Of a DNA stretch of 64,000 bases, positions 46,299 to 61,794 are shown piece after piece. Below the pieces are notes generated by a model. It saw nothing but the letters and a program-made list of their open reading frames with translations, did no database searches and had not been told where the DNA came from. Each line of letters opens with the position of its first letter. Position 1 is the stretch's first letter. Location of the stretch: assembly GCA_029379385.1 (NCBI GenBank), contig CM055607.1, positions 11,346,001-11,410,000 of the forward strand. Direction: 5' to 3'. This DNA comes from Quillaja saponaria (lineage: Eukaryota > Streptophyta > Magnoliopsida > Fabales > Quillajaceae). Position numbers and translations under genes: made by a program.

Positions 46299-47328
46299 GG
46301 GATTGAAGATCAATGTACATGTCTTGTTGTTAGGTTTTTTTTTGGGTAGAGGGGATGAAAAGAAGAATTTGTACATAGCTGACAGTCCTAAATGCTGGAA
46401 TTCAGGGCTGACGTTTTTGGATTTATAATCCTACCTCTCGTTGATTATTCTGTAAATGTTTTACTTTGATAAAAATGAAGAAGAAACTAACATGAATGAC
46501 AAAGAAGAGCTAATTTTGACTAATTATCTTATTTTGTTATGTGAAAATTTATATCCAACAAGTGCTGGAAGAATGAGCAAAATGTGCCTCTAAATAAATT
46601 ATGTGATAGAACATAAAAGCATCAGGCCTCGTGAGGCACAATGTTCCAATAGTTCTAAACGTCTTACAATTACAGTGGAATTAAGTAAATGGGAGGTGCT
46701 GAAACATGTTGCATATTTGCATATGTAAGGTGTTCTAATGGAGTATAAGACCACTACCCACATGTACCACGCGTCCACAGCACTTACAAAAGCAAAGGAT
46801 GTTTGCAATTCATGCGCAATTGTAAAGGATAGTGCTCAAATTAAGTGGGTTTGTCTTCCTCTCTCAAATTGGAAGCCAGCTTGCAACATGCACTTCAGAC
46901 AAAAATAATTTAGATACAGCTGAGGTGGGAAACAGATTTGTATCCCACTTTGTTTTTTTGGATTAATTTTAATTTAAGAGCATGGTTATTTGGCTAATAA
47001 ACATTTGCCATCAATCACTAATTGTGATTCATTTCCTCACTTGTCAACCTGCAATTAAGTTAATTTTCTTTGCAAACAAACAAGCTCTTAAGTTATTTTA
47101 TTTTATTATAATATATAAATTGACCATGAGATTAGGTAGGGAGAGGAAATGATTGACGTCCATGCACTATATCTTCAACTTTTTCAATTCCTATGAACCT
47201 ATCAAATTTTGGGCCAACACCTTTTGCAATTATATATACACATATTGCCTTCCTCTTCACTCTTCACTATGCCAACTAATCCCCACTATTATCAGCATCA
47301 TATCACATTATCACATTTGTAGTTCAAT
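46299..47328. other. Intergenic DNA between the PHD gene and peroxidase
   Basis: Holds the PHD-gene 3' UTR and the peroxidase promoter. No ORF with a recognisable product; the 69-codon minus-strand ORF at 46599-46808 is not believed. Confidence 0.5.
47231..47238 (+). promoter_or_regulatory. TATA box of the peroxidase gene
   Basis: TATATATA about 90-100 bp upstream of the first ATG, followed by a pyrimidine-rich leader (CTTCCTCTTCACTCTTCACT). Position and context fit a plant core promoter; not otherwise tested. Confidence 0.5.
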
Positions 47329-49911
<2,583 letters not shown>

Positions 49912-51737
49912 TTGATTTGGATGTTTAATTTTGTATATTAATAATTCTGTTCTAAAGTGAAATACTCTGTTCTGTACCAAAAAACAAAAGTGAAATACTC
50001 TGTTACTTTTGCCTATTATATAATATTCGTGAAATGGAATGGTTCTTAATTTATTTATATCATATATATTGTAAAATTATAACCGGATTCTTGTTGATTG
50101 CTCAGTTGTTCAACTTGAGTAGTTTGTGATTGTTAATTTCATTAAAGTATTATTTTATATAAATTAAATTTACCTAATATAATTAAAATGAAAATAATAA
50201 TAATCTTATCAACAAGCGTTGATTACAGTGTAAGCGAGCTGCAAAGTTCGAACACAAGTTCGAATCTTGAAATTGTCACGATAGAATTCAAAAAATTAGT
50301 CTCATATCAATACTTGTGAGAAAACTCAAAAAACCAAAAATAATAACACCGATTTCTCACAAAATTTATTCTCAAATGTACATTAATATTCATCAGACTA
50401 TTAGCTGATTACTCATAAAGCATCTTAAATGCCAAAGGGCAAGGTTTCAGCCGATTCCTAACCAACTTTATTATCATATGTGAAACGTCGTATTATAACA
50501 TCTAAATCGTCTTTCAGACGATTAACGCACAAATTCTTACATCTTAATTTCATTACAATAAGTTTCATAAGTAATTAGTATACAAATTAGAATTAATTGA
50601 CTTTTACATAAACTATTTTTCATATGTAATTAGTATATAATTAGAATTAATTGATTTCTACATAAATTAATTTTCATATATAATTAACATGTAAAAATAA
50701 TCATCATTTTAATCTATTTCTTCGTATATTTATTTTTATATATAATTAACACGTTAATTACAAAATTTTTAGCTGATTTAATTCACACATCTTAACTTTA
50801 AATAACACATAAATAGCTAAGTTCTCAAACAATTCACTCAAGAATTATTAGACTTTAATTATTCAATTTTATTTTACATTATTCTCATTCTCATTTCTAT
50901 GTTACATATAGAAATATGGTTGTTGTAAAACAACTTAATAATATTCTTAAATACCCTCTATGATATTTTAATCTTACAAAATTATCCTTAAACTTTTTTA
51001 GTGATTTTTTTCGTTTGATATGTTTTTCTCAATTTTGATAGTCATAGGATTATAGTTTTTTTCCCCATAAGTTTCTAATAATATGAATTTTTTATTTAAT
51101 AATATTTTAAATTATTTTCCTAATTTTTATATGAAGCTATTTATATTTTTAGACAGGTCTCACAAGAATAGTATGAGTATTAGGGGCATTTAGGAATGCG
51201 ACTCAAGCAATGCATCTTAGGATGCAGTCCCATCTTTTTTCTTTTTTGTGTACTCTATATCTTTTTTTTCTTTTGTCTCTACCGACTAAATTTTTTGATA
51301 ACCTAAACATACTAAGTATATATATATATATATTTATAATCTACACATAAATCTGTTTTTCAAATTATAATTTTTAGAAAACTCAAATACGAGATAATGG
51401 CCTCGCCATCTGCACGGGCTCTCCCTATTTAAAACTGATGGAAATTGTGGGCCGACACTCTCCCAAAATAAGGTGGCCAAGTTGAATTGGGCCAGGCCGA
51501 AAAGGTAAGAGTGGGCCTGTGCTTTATTTGAAGTTCACTGTAATTGTAATGTGCCTGATCCGGTGATTAAAGGAAAAAACAATTTATTCACAAGGAGAAG
51601 ACTTGAAGAAGCAATGAAGTAGGAGAATAGTCCCTTTCGAGACATCCGAAAAATTAAAGCAAATTACCTTACACTGATTCTTACAGATCCATTCCCGCTC
51701 TCCGTTTTCCATTTTCTCGAGAAAGTGTGAGAAAATA
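49912..51737. other. AT-rich intergenic DNA and SFT2 gene promoter
   Basis: No gene between peroxidase and the SFT2 gene. From about 51,400 the sequence becomes less AT-rich and contains several GGGCC motifs, consistent with a housekeeping promoter. Confidence 0.5.
51487..51518 (+). promoter_or_regulatory. Pair of TGGGCC (site II) elements upstream of the SFT2 gene
   Basis: TGGGCC at 51488-51493 and again at 51512-51517 (the second followed by T, giving TGGGCCT), about 230 bp before the start codon. Such motifs are bound by TCP factors and are common in promoters of plant growth and housekeeping genes. Function here is inferred from position only. Confidence 0.4.
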
Positions 51738-54700
51738 ATGGAAAAGATGAATAAAGCCTATGAGAAGGTTAAGATGCTGGTTGGGATAGAGGTGGAAGAC
51801 GAACAAGCTGCGGCATTAGGGGAAAATAACTCCTTCATGGACGAATTCAATCGGAACTGTACAATGTCTACCAAAGAGGTATTCCTATTCCTTACTTACG
51901 AATTACTTGTTTATCTTCCTACTCTTTCTGTTTGGTTCCTTAGAAAATGAGAGCAATGAGCTAAGATATAATTTTTTCCTTCTACTTTTACTAGTTTTGG
52001 ATCTTCTTCCGGGGAACTGAAAATAGGTAGTTCAATAGAAGGGAAAGTATATAATAGACTCAGTTCAATGTATGCTCAATATAAGACATGGATCTACACA
52101 AGGTTAATTCCCAGCCAGCTTGACTTGACGATCCGCTGTTGTTATGTGAACTCATGTAGTTAATTTTGCAGAAGTCTATAATGACGCGTGCTTACTCCAC
52201 CTGAATCTGATCCCCAAAATTATACTTGACATAGAGTTCAGAGGTTGCTGTTGCAATATGTTTTCCTAATAACATATATCACTTTACATTTACCTATAAA
52301 CATTAGCTCTCACAGTCTGATTATACATAAAGTTAAGCTAACCCCAGGAGATGATTAAAATCTCCATATTTCGATCGACCAATCAAATGATTTTCCCTTA
52401 TGTGCAACCAAAAGGGAAAAAAGATATTACAGTTCACACTTTTTAGAGAATCATGATAGATAAGATATCCCTCAAGATTCTCCTACTTTTCTAAGCGAAA
52501 GAATAAGAAATATAAGGTATTCAATGTGGAGACTTTCCTGCATTTGTTTCATTTGGAGTATATAGAAGGTGTTTTAACGCATGCAAGTGGCATTATTGTA
52601 ATTGAATTAAATGAATTTCCACTTATGTTCTAATTTTTTGAATGGAAACTTTTGCAAGAGCATTCCTTTTTCTATTTTGTTTGATGGGGTAAATTTTATT
52701 TGACCTTTTGCATGCTTGGAGTCTTTATGAGACTGACTGGTGGTCTGGCCTCTGGGAGGCTGCATACTGCAGATTCTTGTTGAAGCAAAAATGAATGAAG
52801 TCTCAGGATATTGTAATGCATTCATAAATGACCAAAAATTTGTAGTTAGAATAAGTAGTTATCAATGCTAAGCTTGGTTATCACTGCTTGATGATTATTT
52901 ACATATTCTTAGCAAATATGGTAGTAACTCTATATGTTGACATTTTAAATAAATCTCGATTGACTTCCTGAAACGTTAGTTCTTTAGTTGATCTTGAGCT
53001 TCCTTAATTTTATATCAGATAAAACAAGCAGTAACCGATAGCTCTAATGCTGTCCATCTATACATGTTGTTGATGTTATCTAAGATTTGTTTGATCTTCC
53101 TTTGATTGTCCCTATATTTTGGATATGAAACTAAATTCTGATTTGGACTCTACAAAATTTATGTCTTGTCACCATTTCTTCTAGCATTTTAAGTGTTTTG
53201 GACCTTTAGGTTAATTTCCTTCTATAAGCTTCTTTCTCTGCAGTAACATGTTTCCCATTAATTTTCTCCCTATGATCAACAGAGATTGTATGGGTTTGCC
53301 ATATGCTTTGTTGCTGGCTTGACTTGTACACTACTGGTAAGTTTGACAATATGCTTTCATACTTATTTACAACTCATTATTTTCAATATCTTAGATTCAT
53401 GGCATATGAAAATAGTGGAACTTTTGTATTAATTTTAAGATTGTTCGTCTTTAAAGCATTCAGTTCTTTGAAAGATTTCTTTGTCACTTATTCACTTCAT
53501 TTACTTCATAAGCTGAAATTTTGAGAAATAGGATGAGATCTCTGGTCAAGTTTGGATTTTTCATGGGAGAAAACATAAATATGTGGCCTAGAACATTAAG
53601 AGATAAAATTACAAGATGCACCTAGGTCCATGCTTTGACATATGTACAGTAGCTTTTTATGAGAAAAACATTGTAGAAAAAGTTACAGTTAGTTACAGGT
53701 TTAGTTTTTCACCTGTCTCATATGATCCTACCCTTATAAATGTAGATATAGATGTAAGTGGGTCCATTATATTGTGATGAATTTCTATGAGGCAATAACC
53801 TTTTGTGAAAACTCAAGATATCACATTATAAAAGCAAACTAGAAGAAGAATAAGGGGAAATTGCCGGAGATAGAGCCTGCTTTCTGTTGCAACAACATTA
53901 GTTATTTCACTGATTGTCCGGAAAGCTGGACTTTTGAATCTTTCAGTTTCTATATATATCTAGAAACAATGTTAAAAATTACATTTATATTGTTGTCCTC
54001 AATGAAATTCTAATCACTGGCCTTAATTCTATTTATCTGACAGTCAATGCTTGTTTTCTTCAATCCAATCAAGTTTGGAGTAGCATTCACGCTTGGAAAT
54101 TTACTTTCAATTGGAAGGTGTGTACTTGTTTGTTTATACTCATATGCCATATGGTGATGTTCGCTAATCAGATAATTGTTTCGTGGTATTTGACCTTCTC
54201 TCCTACCCCACCAATATGTAGCTAACTGGTATCAGAGTTTTGGCAATATGCATGGATTTTTTCATTACTCTTTTGTTTGAAGTCATAAATTTATTTAAGG
54301 TTGCCAGGTGGTGAGATGGAGGAAGAGGAGGAGACAGGAGAGAATAATGTTCCTTGTCCACCCATATTATGAAGAGTTGAAGAGCAACAAATCCCATAAG
54401 GCTGGTTTTTTGAGTTACACTTGTTTCTTCTGTGTGCATGGCATAGAAAACAGAACTTGTTTCCAAGGAGTGAAAAGAGGGTGGAGGGAAGAGAAATTTC
54501 CATTTAAGAAAGTCTTCCCGTTCTGTGCTACTACCAAGCAAAGACTAGAAGCGAGACATGTCCTTTGGTTTAACAAACAACGCTTAAAATTACTGTTCTT
54601 AAAGCATTAAACCCAGTGCAACTTTCAGGCTACTATACCACAACTTTCTTAAGACCACCAAGCACAACATGTGTGAAATGATGTATCATCACGTTGCCCT

Positions 54701-56821
54701 CATCTTGTGAAATGGAGATAATGTATGGGCATTTATCTTTCTTCTAGCGGGCAACCTATAAATTGATGGTTGAAGTTAACGAAGTAAAATGTGTGAAGAT
54801 CCAAGTGTAGCATATCTCAGGATGCAAAAAGCAATGAGTAGCTGTAGGTGACTGCTTAAGGGTACATACTGTTACAGAAGACAAGAGCTACCTTTGTGAA
54901 GTGAATTACAAAGAATTTAAATTTTAATCTTATTGACTAAATCTGGGTTGTTTTTTGTTTCTTAGGACAAATGTTTAGAGAACAAATATGTTAAGTTGGG
55001 TCTTTTCTGTGGCAGCACAGCATTCCTCATAGGCCCTAAACGGCAGGTGACTATGATGCTTGACCCTGTTCGCATCTATGCAACAGCCATATACCTTGCA
55101 AGTATGATAATCGCTCTGTTTTGTGCTCTTTATGTAAGTCACAGTCTATCTGCGTTCCACTTTTCTCCCTGTCTCCGTCTCTTGAAAATCATTCTGAGTT
55201 ATTAATTTGGTTACTCTCACACTACCACTTACCATTTTTTGCATTGACCAGGTTCATAACAAGTTACTGACACTTTTGGCTATCACTTTGGAATTTGGGG
55301 CCCTAATTTGGTAAGCCACAATACTTGAACTTCCGCACATGCCTGTATTATAAGTAACATGTTCATTCGTCGTTCCTTTTTGATGTCCCATTTCCCGTGC
55401 ATATCATATGAGCACACCAGTTATCTGACAAAATGAATTTGCATAGAAGGAAACAGTGACTGAGATTGAGGTCAGATTTCCAGATGAATTTATTTTTAAT
55501 TGGGAGAGGTAAATGTACTCCAAGCTGCATAAAGCTAACTGACATATGCATGAGGCACCCTCTAATGTATGATTTGATTTCAAGATCATTGGATTGCATA
55601 GTGGCAGATGTTATGCTTGAGTCTCGCATGGGTAGATCTTTACTATTGATCTTTTAGAATGAAGGTGTCTAGCTCTAGTGGAAATATATGACATGCTAGG
55701 GCAGTATATTGCTTGTCTTGCATCTGATCTTACACCAGTGTATTGCAAAACATCTGTCAAAAAGTGTTGGTCTCCTCAAACCTACATATACTTTTGAGCT
55801 ACAAAATCTGAGTTGTTTAATTGGTTTATGCCTTGTGATGTGATGATTTGGAATTAGAACAGAAGGCAAATGTCACAAAGTTCAATTTCCATATGATTCA
55901 TTTTTTTTCTTCTTGTTTTTTGATAAAAAGATGAACTTTATTAAGGAAGAAGAGAAGTACAAGCTGGAGGACAAGAAGTTCTCCTATACAGAAATATAAA
56001 TAAAAAAATATAGGCAAGCCTAAAACCAAAGGGCTTGCCTGTCTCGTTGCATCTATGTAATGGAAATACCCCAAAATGCACCTGAAACAGAACACAGTAA
56101 AGAAGTGAGGAACACAATCTTGTCCCACAGAAGGTGCCAAGGGAGATAATAATCATTAAATATCCTTGAATTACGTTCCAACCACACCCCCCAAATTATT
56201 GCAAAGATAGCACAATGCCAGACATTAATATCCTTCTTTCCCCCACAACTTACATGCTGTATCATCAAAAAATCATGCGGAGAGTCTGGACAAACCCAGG
56301 AAATTCTGTAAATACCAAAAGAGTCTACACCAAATATTTGAACAAAAGGACAATGAAGAAATAGATGCTGATTGGTTTCATTATTTCAAAAACACATAAC
56401 ACAATTGTTTGGAGATAGAGCCTTTGACGGTCTCTGCTCATGCAGCAAATCATTAGTATTGATTCTATTAAGAACAACAGTCCAAACAAAAGCTATAATC
56501 TTTGAAGGCACCTTAGCCTTCCAAATGAATTTATATAGGGAAGAGGAGGAAAAATCTAGAACCCAGATCAGGTAACTACAGAACGATTTACAAGAGAATG
56601 CATTCTTAACAGGCATGATCTCATGCCACGAGTAAATGACACAAGCATGCAGCATGTTTTTCCAATAATTCTACTTTGCTTGCTTGCTTGTTTCTGTTGC
56701 TGTAATTGAAAATTTTCTTCATTTTCTGCTTGTGCTTGACAGGTATAGCTTGAGCTACATTCCTTTTGCAAGGGGTATGGTGTCAAAGGTCATGGTAGCT
56801 TGCTTTGACACAGAGTTTTAG
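51738..56821 (+). CDS. SFT2-like Golgi vesicle-transport membrane protein, 6 exons
   Basis: Exons: 51738-51878, 53283-53336, 54044-54117, 55016-55133, 55252-55310, 56743-56821. Sum 525 nt, 174 residues, GT-AG and in phase. The N-terminus is soluble (MEKMNKAYEKVKMLVGIEVE; TMSTKERLYGF). Four hydrophobic segments follow: GFAICFVAGLTCTLLSMLVF, FGVAFTLGNLLSIGSTAFLI, IYATAIYLASMIIALFCALY and LLTLLAITLEFGALIWYSLS, with the family signature GPKRQVTMMLDPVRIYAT between and YIPFARGM near the end. SFT2/GOT1 proteins are tetraspanning Golgi proteins that help transport vesicles fuse. Length is normal for the family. The last intron carries an L1 LINE remnant and intron 3 a possible LTR-retroelement scrap; neither touches an exon. 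Confidence 0.92.
54200..54610. mobile_element. Possible LTR-retrotransposon scrap with a tRNA-Met primer-binding-like site
   Basis: TGGTATCAGAG at 54227-54237 is the motif complementary to the 3' end of initiator tRNA-Met used as primer site by many plant LTR retrotransposons; the next base is T rather than C. No LTR pair, gag or pol sequence could be recognised around it, so this may be chance. Confidence 0.2.
55915..56590 (-). mobile_element. L1-type LINE 3' remnant (zf-RVT region) in SFT2 intron 5
   Basis: Minus-strand fragments match the C-terminal zinc-binding part of plant L1 reverse transcriptases: LYKFIWKAKVPSKIIAFVWT and, nearer the 3' end, WHCAIFAIIWGVWLERNSRI FNDYY. The frame is broken between them. 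The 3' end is at the left, near an AT-rich stretch at 55908-55945. Only the last roughly 650 bp of an element of several kb is present, as expected from 5' truncation during target-primed reverse transcription. Confidence 0.82.
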
Positions 56822-58943
56822 TTATATACACACAGAAGACTGTCTATGTATGTTGAAGAGCATGGCATCTGTTGATACTTTGCAGAGCTGAAATAAAATG
56901 CAGTATGGATTGTGGTGTCTAAAGACCCCCAGCCCCCAAGATCCTTGTTTGGATTCCAAATGTTCCTTGTCCTGCCTTTTACTTGATGAGAGAGAAATGT
57001 TTACGGCTGTGTTCATATATACTGACTTGACTAGTTGAGTAAAATCTTTGTGCATTTGTGTTATATGCTCTCTATTGGATGTTTTGCTATCAACTGATTA
57101 TAACGATATCTAATAAAATCGGCAGTATTGTTCAGAAAGATGGATTGCTGCTATAGTGATGCCAATGCTGATAACTTTAAAGAGTATAATGAAGGCGAGG
57201 TTCCAGTTCTTGACCTGCAGATGAAATTCGTGGAAGTTATAGTTGTTAACTGTTGAGCATTGAGCTCATCGGTCAGTATGCATTTTGGGCCCGAAATTCA
57301 GATTGTGTTTTTCAGGATTTAATGTCATTTCCACCTTTGGAAACTGAGCTATGTGTCCATTTGGACTAAACCCTAAATAATGTGGCAAATCAAGCTGTAC
57401 AAGCCTAGCGATGCAACGCCAACCTCAGGTAATGTTGCATCTCATCTTGGATGCACACCGACTTACCTTCAATTTAAGCCCAAGCAAGCTCAAACTTTCG
57501 TTTGCACCCTTCTCATGGTTCTTCGTGGGCTTATCTTGCTAAGCCACGCATATTTTTGTTTTCTCTGACAACAAGAAACCACATTAAATCATGTATAAGC
57601 TTTGAAATAAAAACACTAAAAAATAGCATTAAGAAAATGCAAGGATTCCATGAGATAATTGTGGCAAACATAATATTATCCAAACAACTTCTTTGACAGC
57701 TGAGATGTTAGTTCAACGAATTGATAGTTAAGTTTAATCATGAGGATCCCCTTTATCTATGACCCCAATTTTTTATTTATTTTATTTTATTTGTTTTGAT
57801 AGAAAACAGCAATTATTTAACTTGAGAGTCACTTTCTCATATACGGAAAAGAATTTGAAATTCAAACTAAGCTAGATAACAAAAAATTACATTTACTTTA
57901 TTTCTTCAGTAATTTTCTTCTCTCTATTTTATCTTTTTTGAGAGGAGGAATCCAACTGGCTTATACAAGTATCCTATATGACTTAATAATCGATATTTAT
58001 TAATTTGTCCTAACATTAAACATTAATTATACTTGTACTGAAACTAATCATACCATCCTAACCCAAAGAAAAGGGAGAAATCACGATTAGCCGTTTAGTA
58101 ACTCCACTAGCCACCCTTTTGTAAAAAAAATAATTTAGAGGTATCAATTGCTATGTTCTTTTTAACACAATACAGAGGATCATGGAAACATCAATTAGTG
58201 CCTATGATTATCATAATTAAACACCTAATTTTTTATTTTTTTTATTTTAATGCCCTTTTTATAACTGGGTATCCTAAGCTTCATCAATCCTTATAACTCC
58301 CTAGTGTAGACCGGCACATGCTTCCTACTAATTGTCACAATTAGTTAATTTTTTGGTTAATTGTATTTGTGAATATTCAAACATAGGTTTTCCACATTTA
58401 TCACTTTAAATTGTTGATTCTATTACTTTATCAGCAAGATTTTACAACTCTTTTATGAGTTAAGCAAAAAAACTCGGGATTAGTAATATCCAATGCATGC
58501 AAATAACCTGTTATATTCTTCATTTTGCTTCACAAACCATAGAAGACGCATCAGTTAGATTTATAAAAAGAAAACATCAGCCTGAGGAACTTTATGCTTG
58601 ATATTTGGATACTGGATGCAACATTTGCACTCAAATGACTAATTTTGACAAATAATTGGTATAAGATGAAATCAATGATAATTTTCACACAGTGACATCA
58701 AATCTCTCTCTTAACTAACACACTTCTCATTAGTTACAGTTATTCAAATATCTATAACAAATTTATCAGTAGAACTCTTCTACAATCATCTATTTGATAT
58801 TACAGAAGCATATTCTATGGATGTTCATCCACTGAAAATAATTAAGGGTGGTAAATAGAAAATAAACTAAACCTAAACAAATTGCCAGCAGAAGAAAAAA
58901 AAAAAAGGGAAATTAATTAACAATAAGCAATAGAGTGCTTTAG
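56822..58943. other. Intergenic DNA between SFT2 and ZHD genes
   Basis: The first few hundred bases are SFT2 3' UTR. The rest is AT-rich with no gene, repeat or RNA recognised. Confidence 0.5.
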
Positions 58944-59690
58944 CTAGCTAATGATGGAGGGATTTCTCTTGGCAAAGTTGTGTTTATTGTTATGCATCCA
59001 CACCTTGAGTACTCTCCTCTTGATTCCAATCTCTTGGCAGAACTGTTGTATATCAGATTCCTCTAGCCTCTGTATTCTCCATCCAGCCTTTTCTGCAAAG
59101 CTCAACATCTTCTCCTTCTGTTCTTGACTAAACTTGGTCCTGAACCTCTTCTTCGTCACTTCTTTCTCAGCTTGCTTTATTTCCCCCTCCCTACCACCAC
59201 CACCACTATTGTCATCCTTCTCTTCAGACTCAGAAGCTGTCTGGTAAGATGAACCTTGAACAATACAGTGATGATGGCCTAAAACATTAATGGGTTTTGT
59301 CTGATCAGGAGCATTAGGAAGTAGTGGAAGGTAGTAGTATTGAGAAGGAAAGTGGTACTGATCATTATCAAATTCTATCTCTTTTCTGTGGAAGTTTCTG
59401 TGACAATTGCAAGCTGAACACTTTAGGGCTTCAAGGGTACCTTCATCTCCAGCAGGCATGAACTCACCACACCCATCAGTTGCATTGCCACCAATAGCTG
59501 CTGCATGGTTCTTAAGGCACTCCTTGTACCTAGTTACCAGTTTCTTGTTGGGTGAGTTGGGTCTGATTTGGTCTTCTAGGGCTGGAGGAGAGCTTGATGA
59601 TCTCTTTGAGACTAGTTGGCCATTTCCTCCGTGATAACTGCTGTCTCTTGAGAGTAGCAATATTTCTCCTTGTTTGGTTGGATTACTCAT
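58944..59690 (-). CDS. Zinc-finger homeodomain (ZF-HD) transcription factor
   Basis: Intronless ORF of 248 codons, as usual for this family. The ZF-HD dimerisation domain (about residues 53-107) reads VTRYKECLKNHAAAIGGNAT, DGCGEFMPAG, ALKCSACNCHRNFHRKE, with all zinc-binding Cys/His present. A glycine- and acid-rich linker follows. The homeodomain (about 180-240) has KKRFRTKFSQEQKEKMLSFA, EKAGWRIQRLEESDIQQFC and recognition helix RRVLKVWMHNNKHNF, with the WMHNNK form typical of ZHD proteins. It binds ATTA-core DNA as homo- or heterodimers and usually acts in floral or vegetative development. The start (MSNPTKQGEILLLSRDS) is the first ATG, with an in-frame upstream stop likely in the AT-rich leader. 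The exact paralog (ZHD3/ZHD4 group most likely) is not settled. Confidence 0.94.
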   Translation of the reverse strand: MSNPTKQGEILLLSRDSSYHGGNGQLVSKRSSSSPPALEDQIRPNSPNKKLVTRYKECLKNHAAAIGGNATDGCGEFMPAGDEGTLEALKCSACNCHRNFHRKEIEFDNDQYHFPSQYYYLPLLPNAPDQTKPINVLGHHHCIVQGSSYQTASESEEKDDNSGGGGREGEIKQAEKEVTKKRFRTKFSQEQKEKMLSFAEKAGWRIQRLEESDIQQFCQEIGIKRRVLKVWMHNNKHNFAKRNPSIIS

Positions 59691-60817
59691 CTCTCTCTAT
59701 CTTTCTATCAAGATTTCCTCTAACCTATTCAGTGAAGAATATTGAAGTGACACTATGACAGGGATCACCCGTAGCAGTGAAGAAGCAAATTGTTGGAGGC
59801 CGTGGCTTCACACCTTTGCAAATAATTGCTCCACTTTCTTTCAGTTTGGATAAAGGAAAATGGGATGTCTACAGGGCTGTTAAGTACTAAAGAAAAGAGT
59901 TGAATGAAAACTGATGAAATGATGGAACTATCAAATATAAATGGCACTGATCAAAGACATATAATGCAATGTATATGTGGCCCTGGCCTAATGTAAAGAA
60001 AGACTTAAGTTTTTCATGAAGAATATATAGCTATATGTTTCCTCTATGAGAAGAGAGAGAGAGAGAGATTAAGGAGAGGGGCGGTGGGACTAAATAAGGT
60101 TACAAAGTCTTGGTAGTGAATTTTGCAAGTGAAGCAATGAAGTGGAATATATATAATTATAGCTAGAGATCTAGCGAGAGAGAGAGAGAGAAAGGAAGAT
60201 GGAGGCAAAGATTTGGGATTAGAAAATTGGCCTGCATGCTTGCTTTGCTTACACTGTTAGACATTAAGGGTAAGTGGAATTAAAAAACCAAAAAAAGCAA
60301 ATAGAATAAAAGAGAAGGACAGATGGTTTAGAAGAAAGTGTCCACTTATGTATAAAAGCATGATCGGCTGAAGAAAAGCATTATTTTAAAGGGATTGGAG
60401 ACTCCTAGATTTTGTTTGGTAGCTAACAAACTTGATTGCGAAAAGAAAATATGTATGTCTAAAGGCAGAAAATTGATTTAAGAAGCCAAAAAAAAAAAAA
60501 AAGAGTAAGTTATAATGGTAAACAACAGAAGATATTCATTATACATTTCTATAATCTCAACTGCTTGGAGTTTTTATGCATGAGAAAGTGGAATTTTCAT
60601 TAGCTTATCAACAATCTTAATTACATTAGCATAGTCGCCGCAAAAATCAGAAAAAACTCAAGGTATCGTATAGAATTTTGATCATAGGAAAAGGTGTAAG
60701 AATCCTAACAGTTTACTTAATTCATTTAGGAAGAGTAGAAATGATTACATCCACCAAATTGTCAAAGTAGGTATCTCTAATGAGATATGATAACAACGTG
60801 AGAAGTAACCAAAATAC
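59691..60817. other. Upstream region of the ZHD gene with GA repeats
   Basis: Promoter and leader side of the minus-strand ZHD gene. It holds two (GA)n runs, at about 60052-60069 and 60177-60192, of the kind bound by plant GAGA-binding (BBR/BPC) factors, which are known to act on homeobox-gene promoters. No gene is present. Confidence 0.5.
60052..60192. repeat. Two (GA)n tracts in the ZHD promoter region
   Basis: About nine GA units near 60052-60069 and eight near 60177-60192, roughly 360-500 bp upstream of the ZHD start codon. They could be BBR/BPC targets or simple microsatellites. Confidence 0.75.
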
Positions 60818-61116
60818 CTTCCATTAAGAAGAGTACCAAATTCCATGGCCAAAGAAGGAGGACTAGAGTCACCATGCTCTCCATTTATATTCGTGTTGTG
60901 AGTGTCACTTCCAAAAACGATTACAAGACCACCTTTATCGATCCCTGCGAGAAGCCAATGCCTTCCCCGAGTTGTAGGGATATCAGCCTCGGGTTACATC
61001 AACGTGAGAGTGACAAAGCACCTACAAGCATGCGTTTTTTCTAAGATACAGCAGTGTAGAGTAATTCCTCCACCCTCAATGCCAAGGCTGGAGCTCCAGC
61101 TGCTGGGATACTTGAG
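60818..61116 (-). pseudogene. Second, older LigB/DODA-type dioxygenase pseudo-exon
   Basis: The minus strand aligns with exon 2 of the dioxygenase pseudogene at 61795-63662. It starts after an intact acceptor (TTTACAG at 61123-61117) with LKYPAAGAPALALRVEELL, then loses frame and stops repeatedly. Later recognisable pieces are AEADIPTT-like, VIVFGSDTHNTN and MEFGTLLNGR before a GTATTT donor. No exon 1 or 3 belonging to it was found. It is an independent, more decayed duplicate. Confidence 0.7.
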
Positions 61117-61794
61117 CTGTAAACGGGAGAAGAAGACAATACTATAAGGATAACCATGTAGTGGTCCAAATCTCTCCGGTATGTTTGAAACCCGTGAAAA
61201 TCTAACAAGGTTTACAGTTTTCAATAACTTTTCCTGAAATTTGTTTTTTTCATGAAACAAATATTGGATTTTAATCCGTGAATCACGCTCACAAAATTTC
61301 AGCTGTAGCAAGAAATTGTTACTAACTCGATGAAAGAACTCAAAGTCTGAAGCGTTAATGAGTGCACAAAGGGCAACTTTATAGTTTAAAAATAGCGAAG
61401 AGGGGATCAAGAGGTCCTGAGTTGATTATAGGGCCAACGGTTTTATACTTCTTCTGACCTTCTGTTACTTCTGTATCCTAACTTTACTAGTGAAGGGCGC
61501 TCTAGATTATTGTTTTTCCTGTGTGTTATCTGCACTTCAAGGACAAAGGCTCTGATAATTGTTCAAGATTAATCCTTCTAAAATTGCAAAACATATTGTC
61601 TATTTTGAAAAGATGAAGAGCTTGTCAGGAGTGAGCCAAATGAAAGTGTAGATTGTATAAGTAAAAATATTTTGCATTGTGTATTTATTCAATAATAAGA
61701 TCTTGCAGATACAGATCCACAGAAATATAACAGGTAGAAAGTACATAGACAACAAATTGACATAATACTTTGTCTGTAATAACTAACTAGAAGT
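61117..61794. other. Spacer between the two dioxygenase pseudogenes
   Basis: No gene recognised; the minus-strand ORF at 60994-61410 overlaps pseudo-exon sequence and is not a real gene. Confidence 0.4.
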
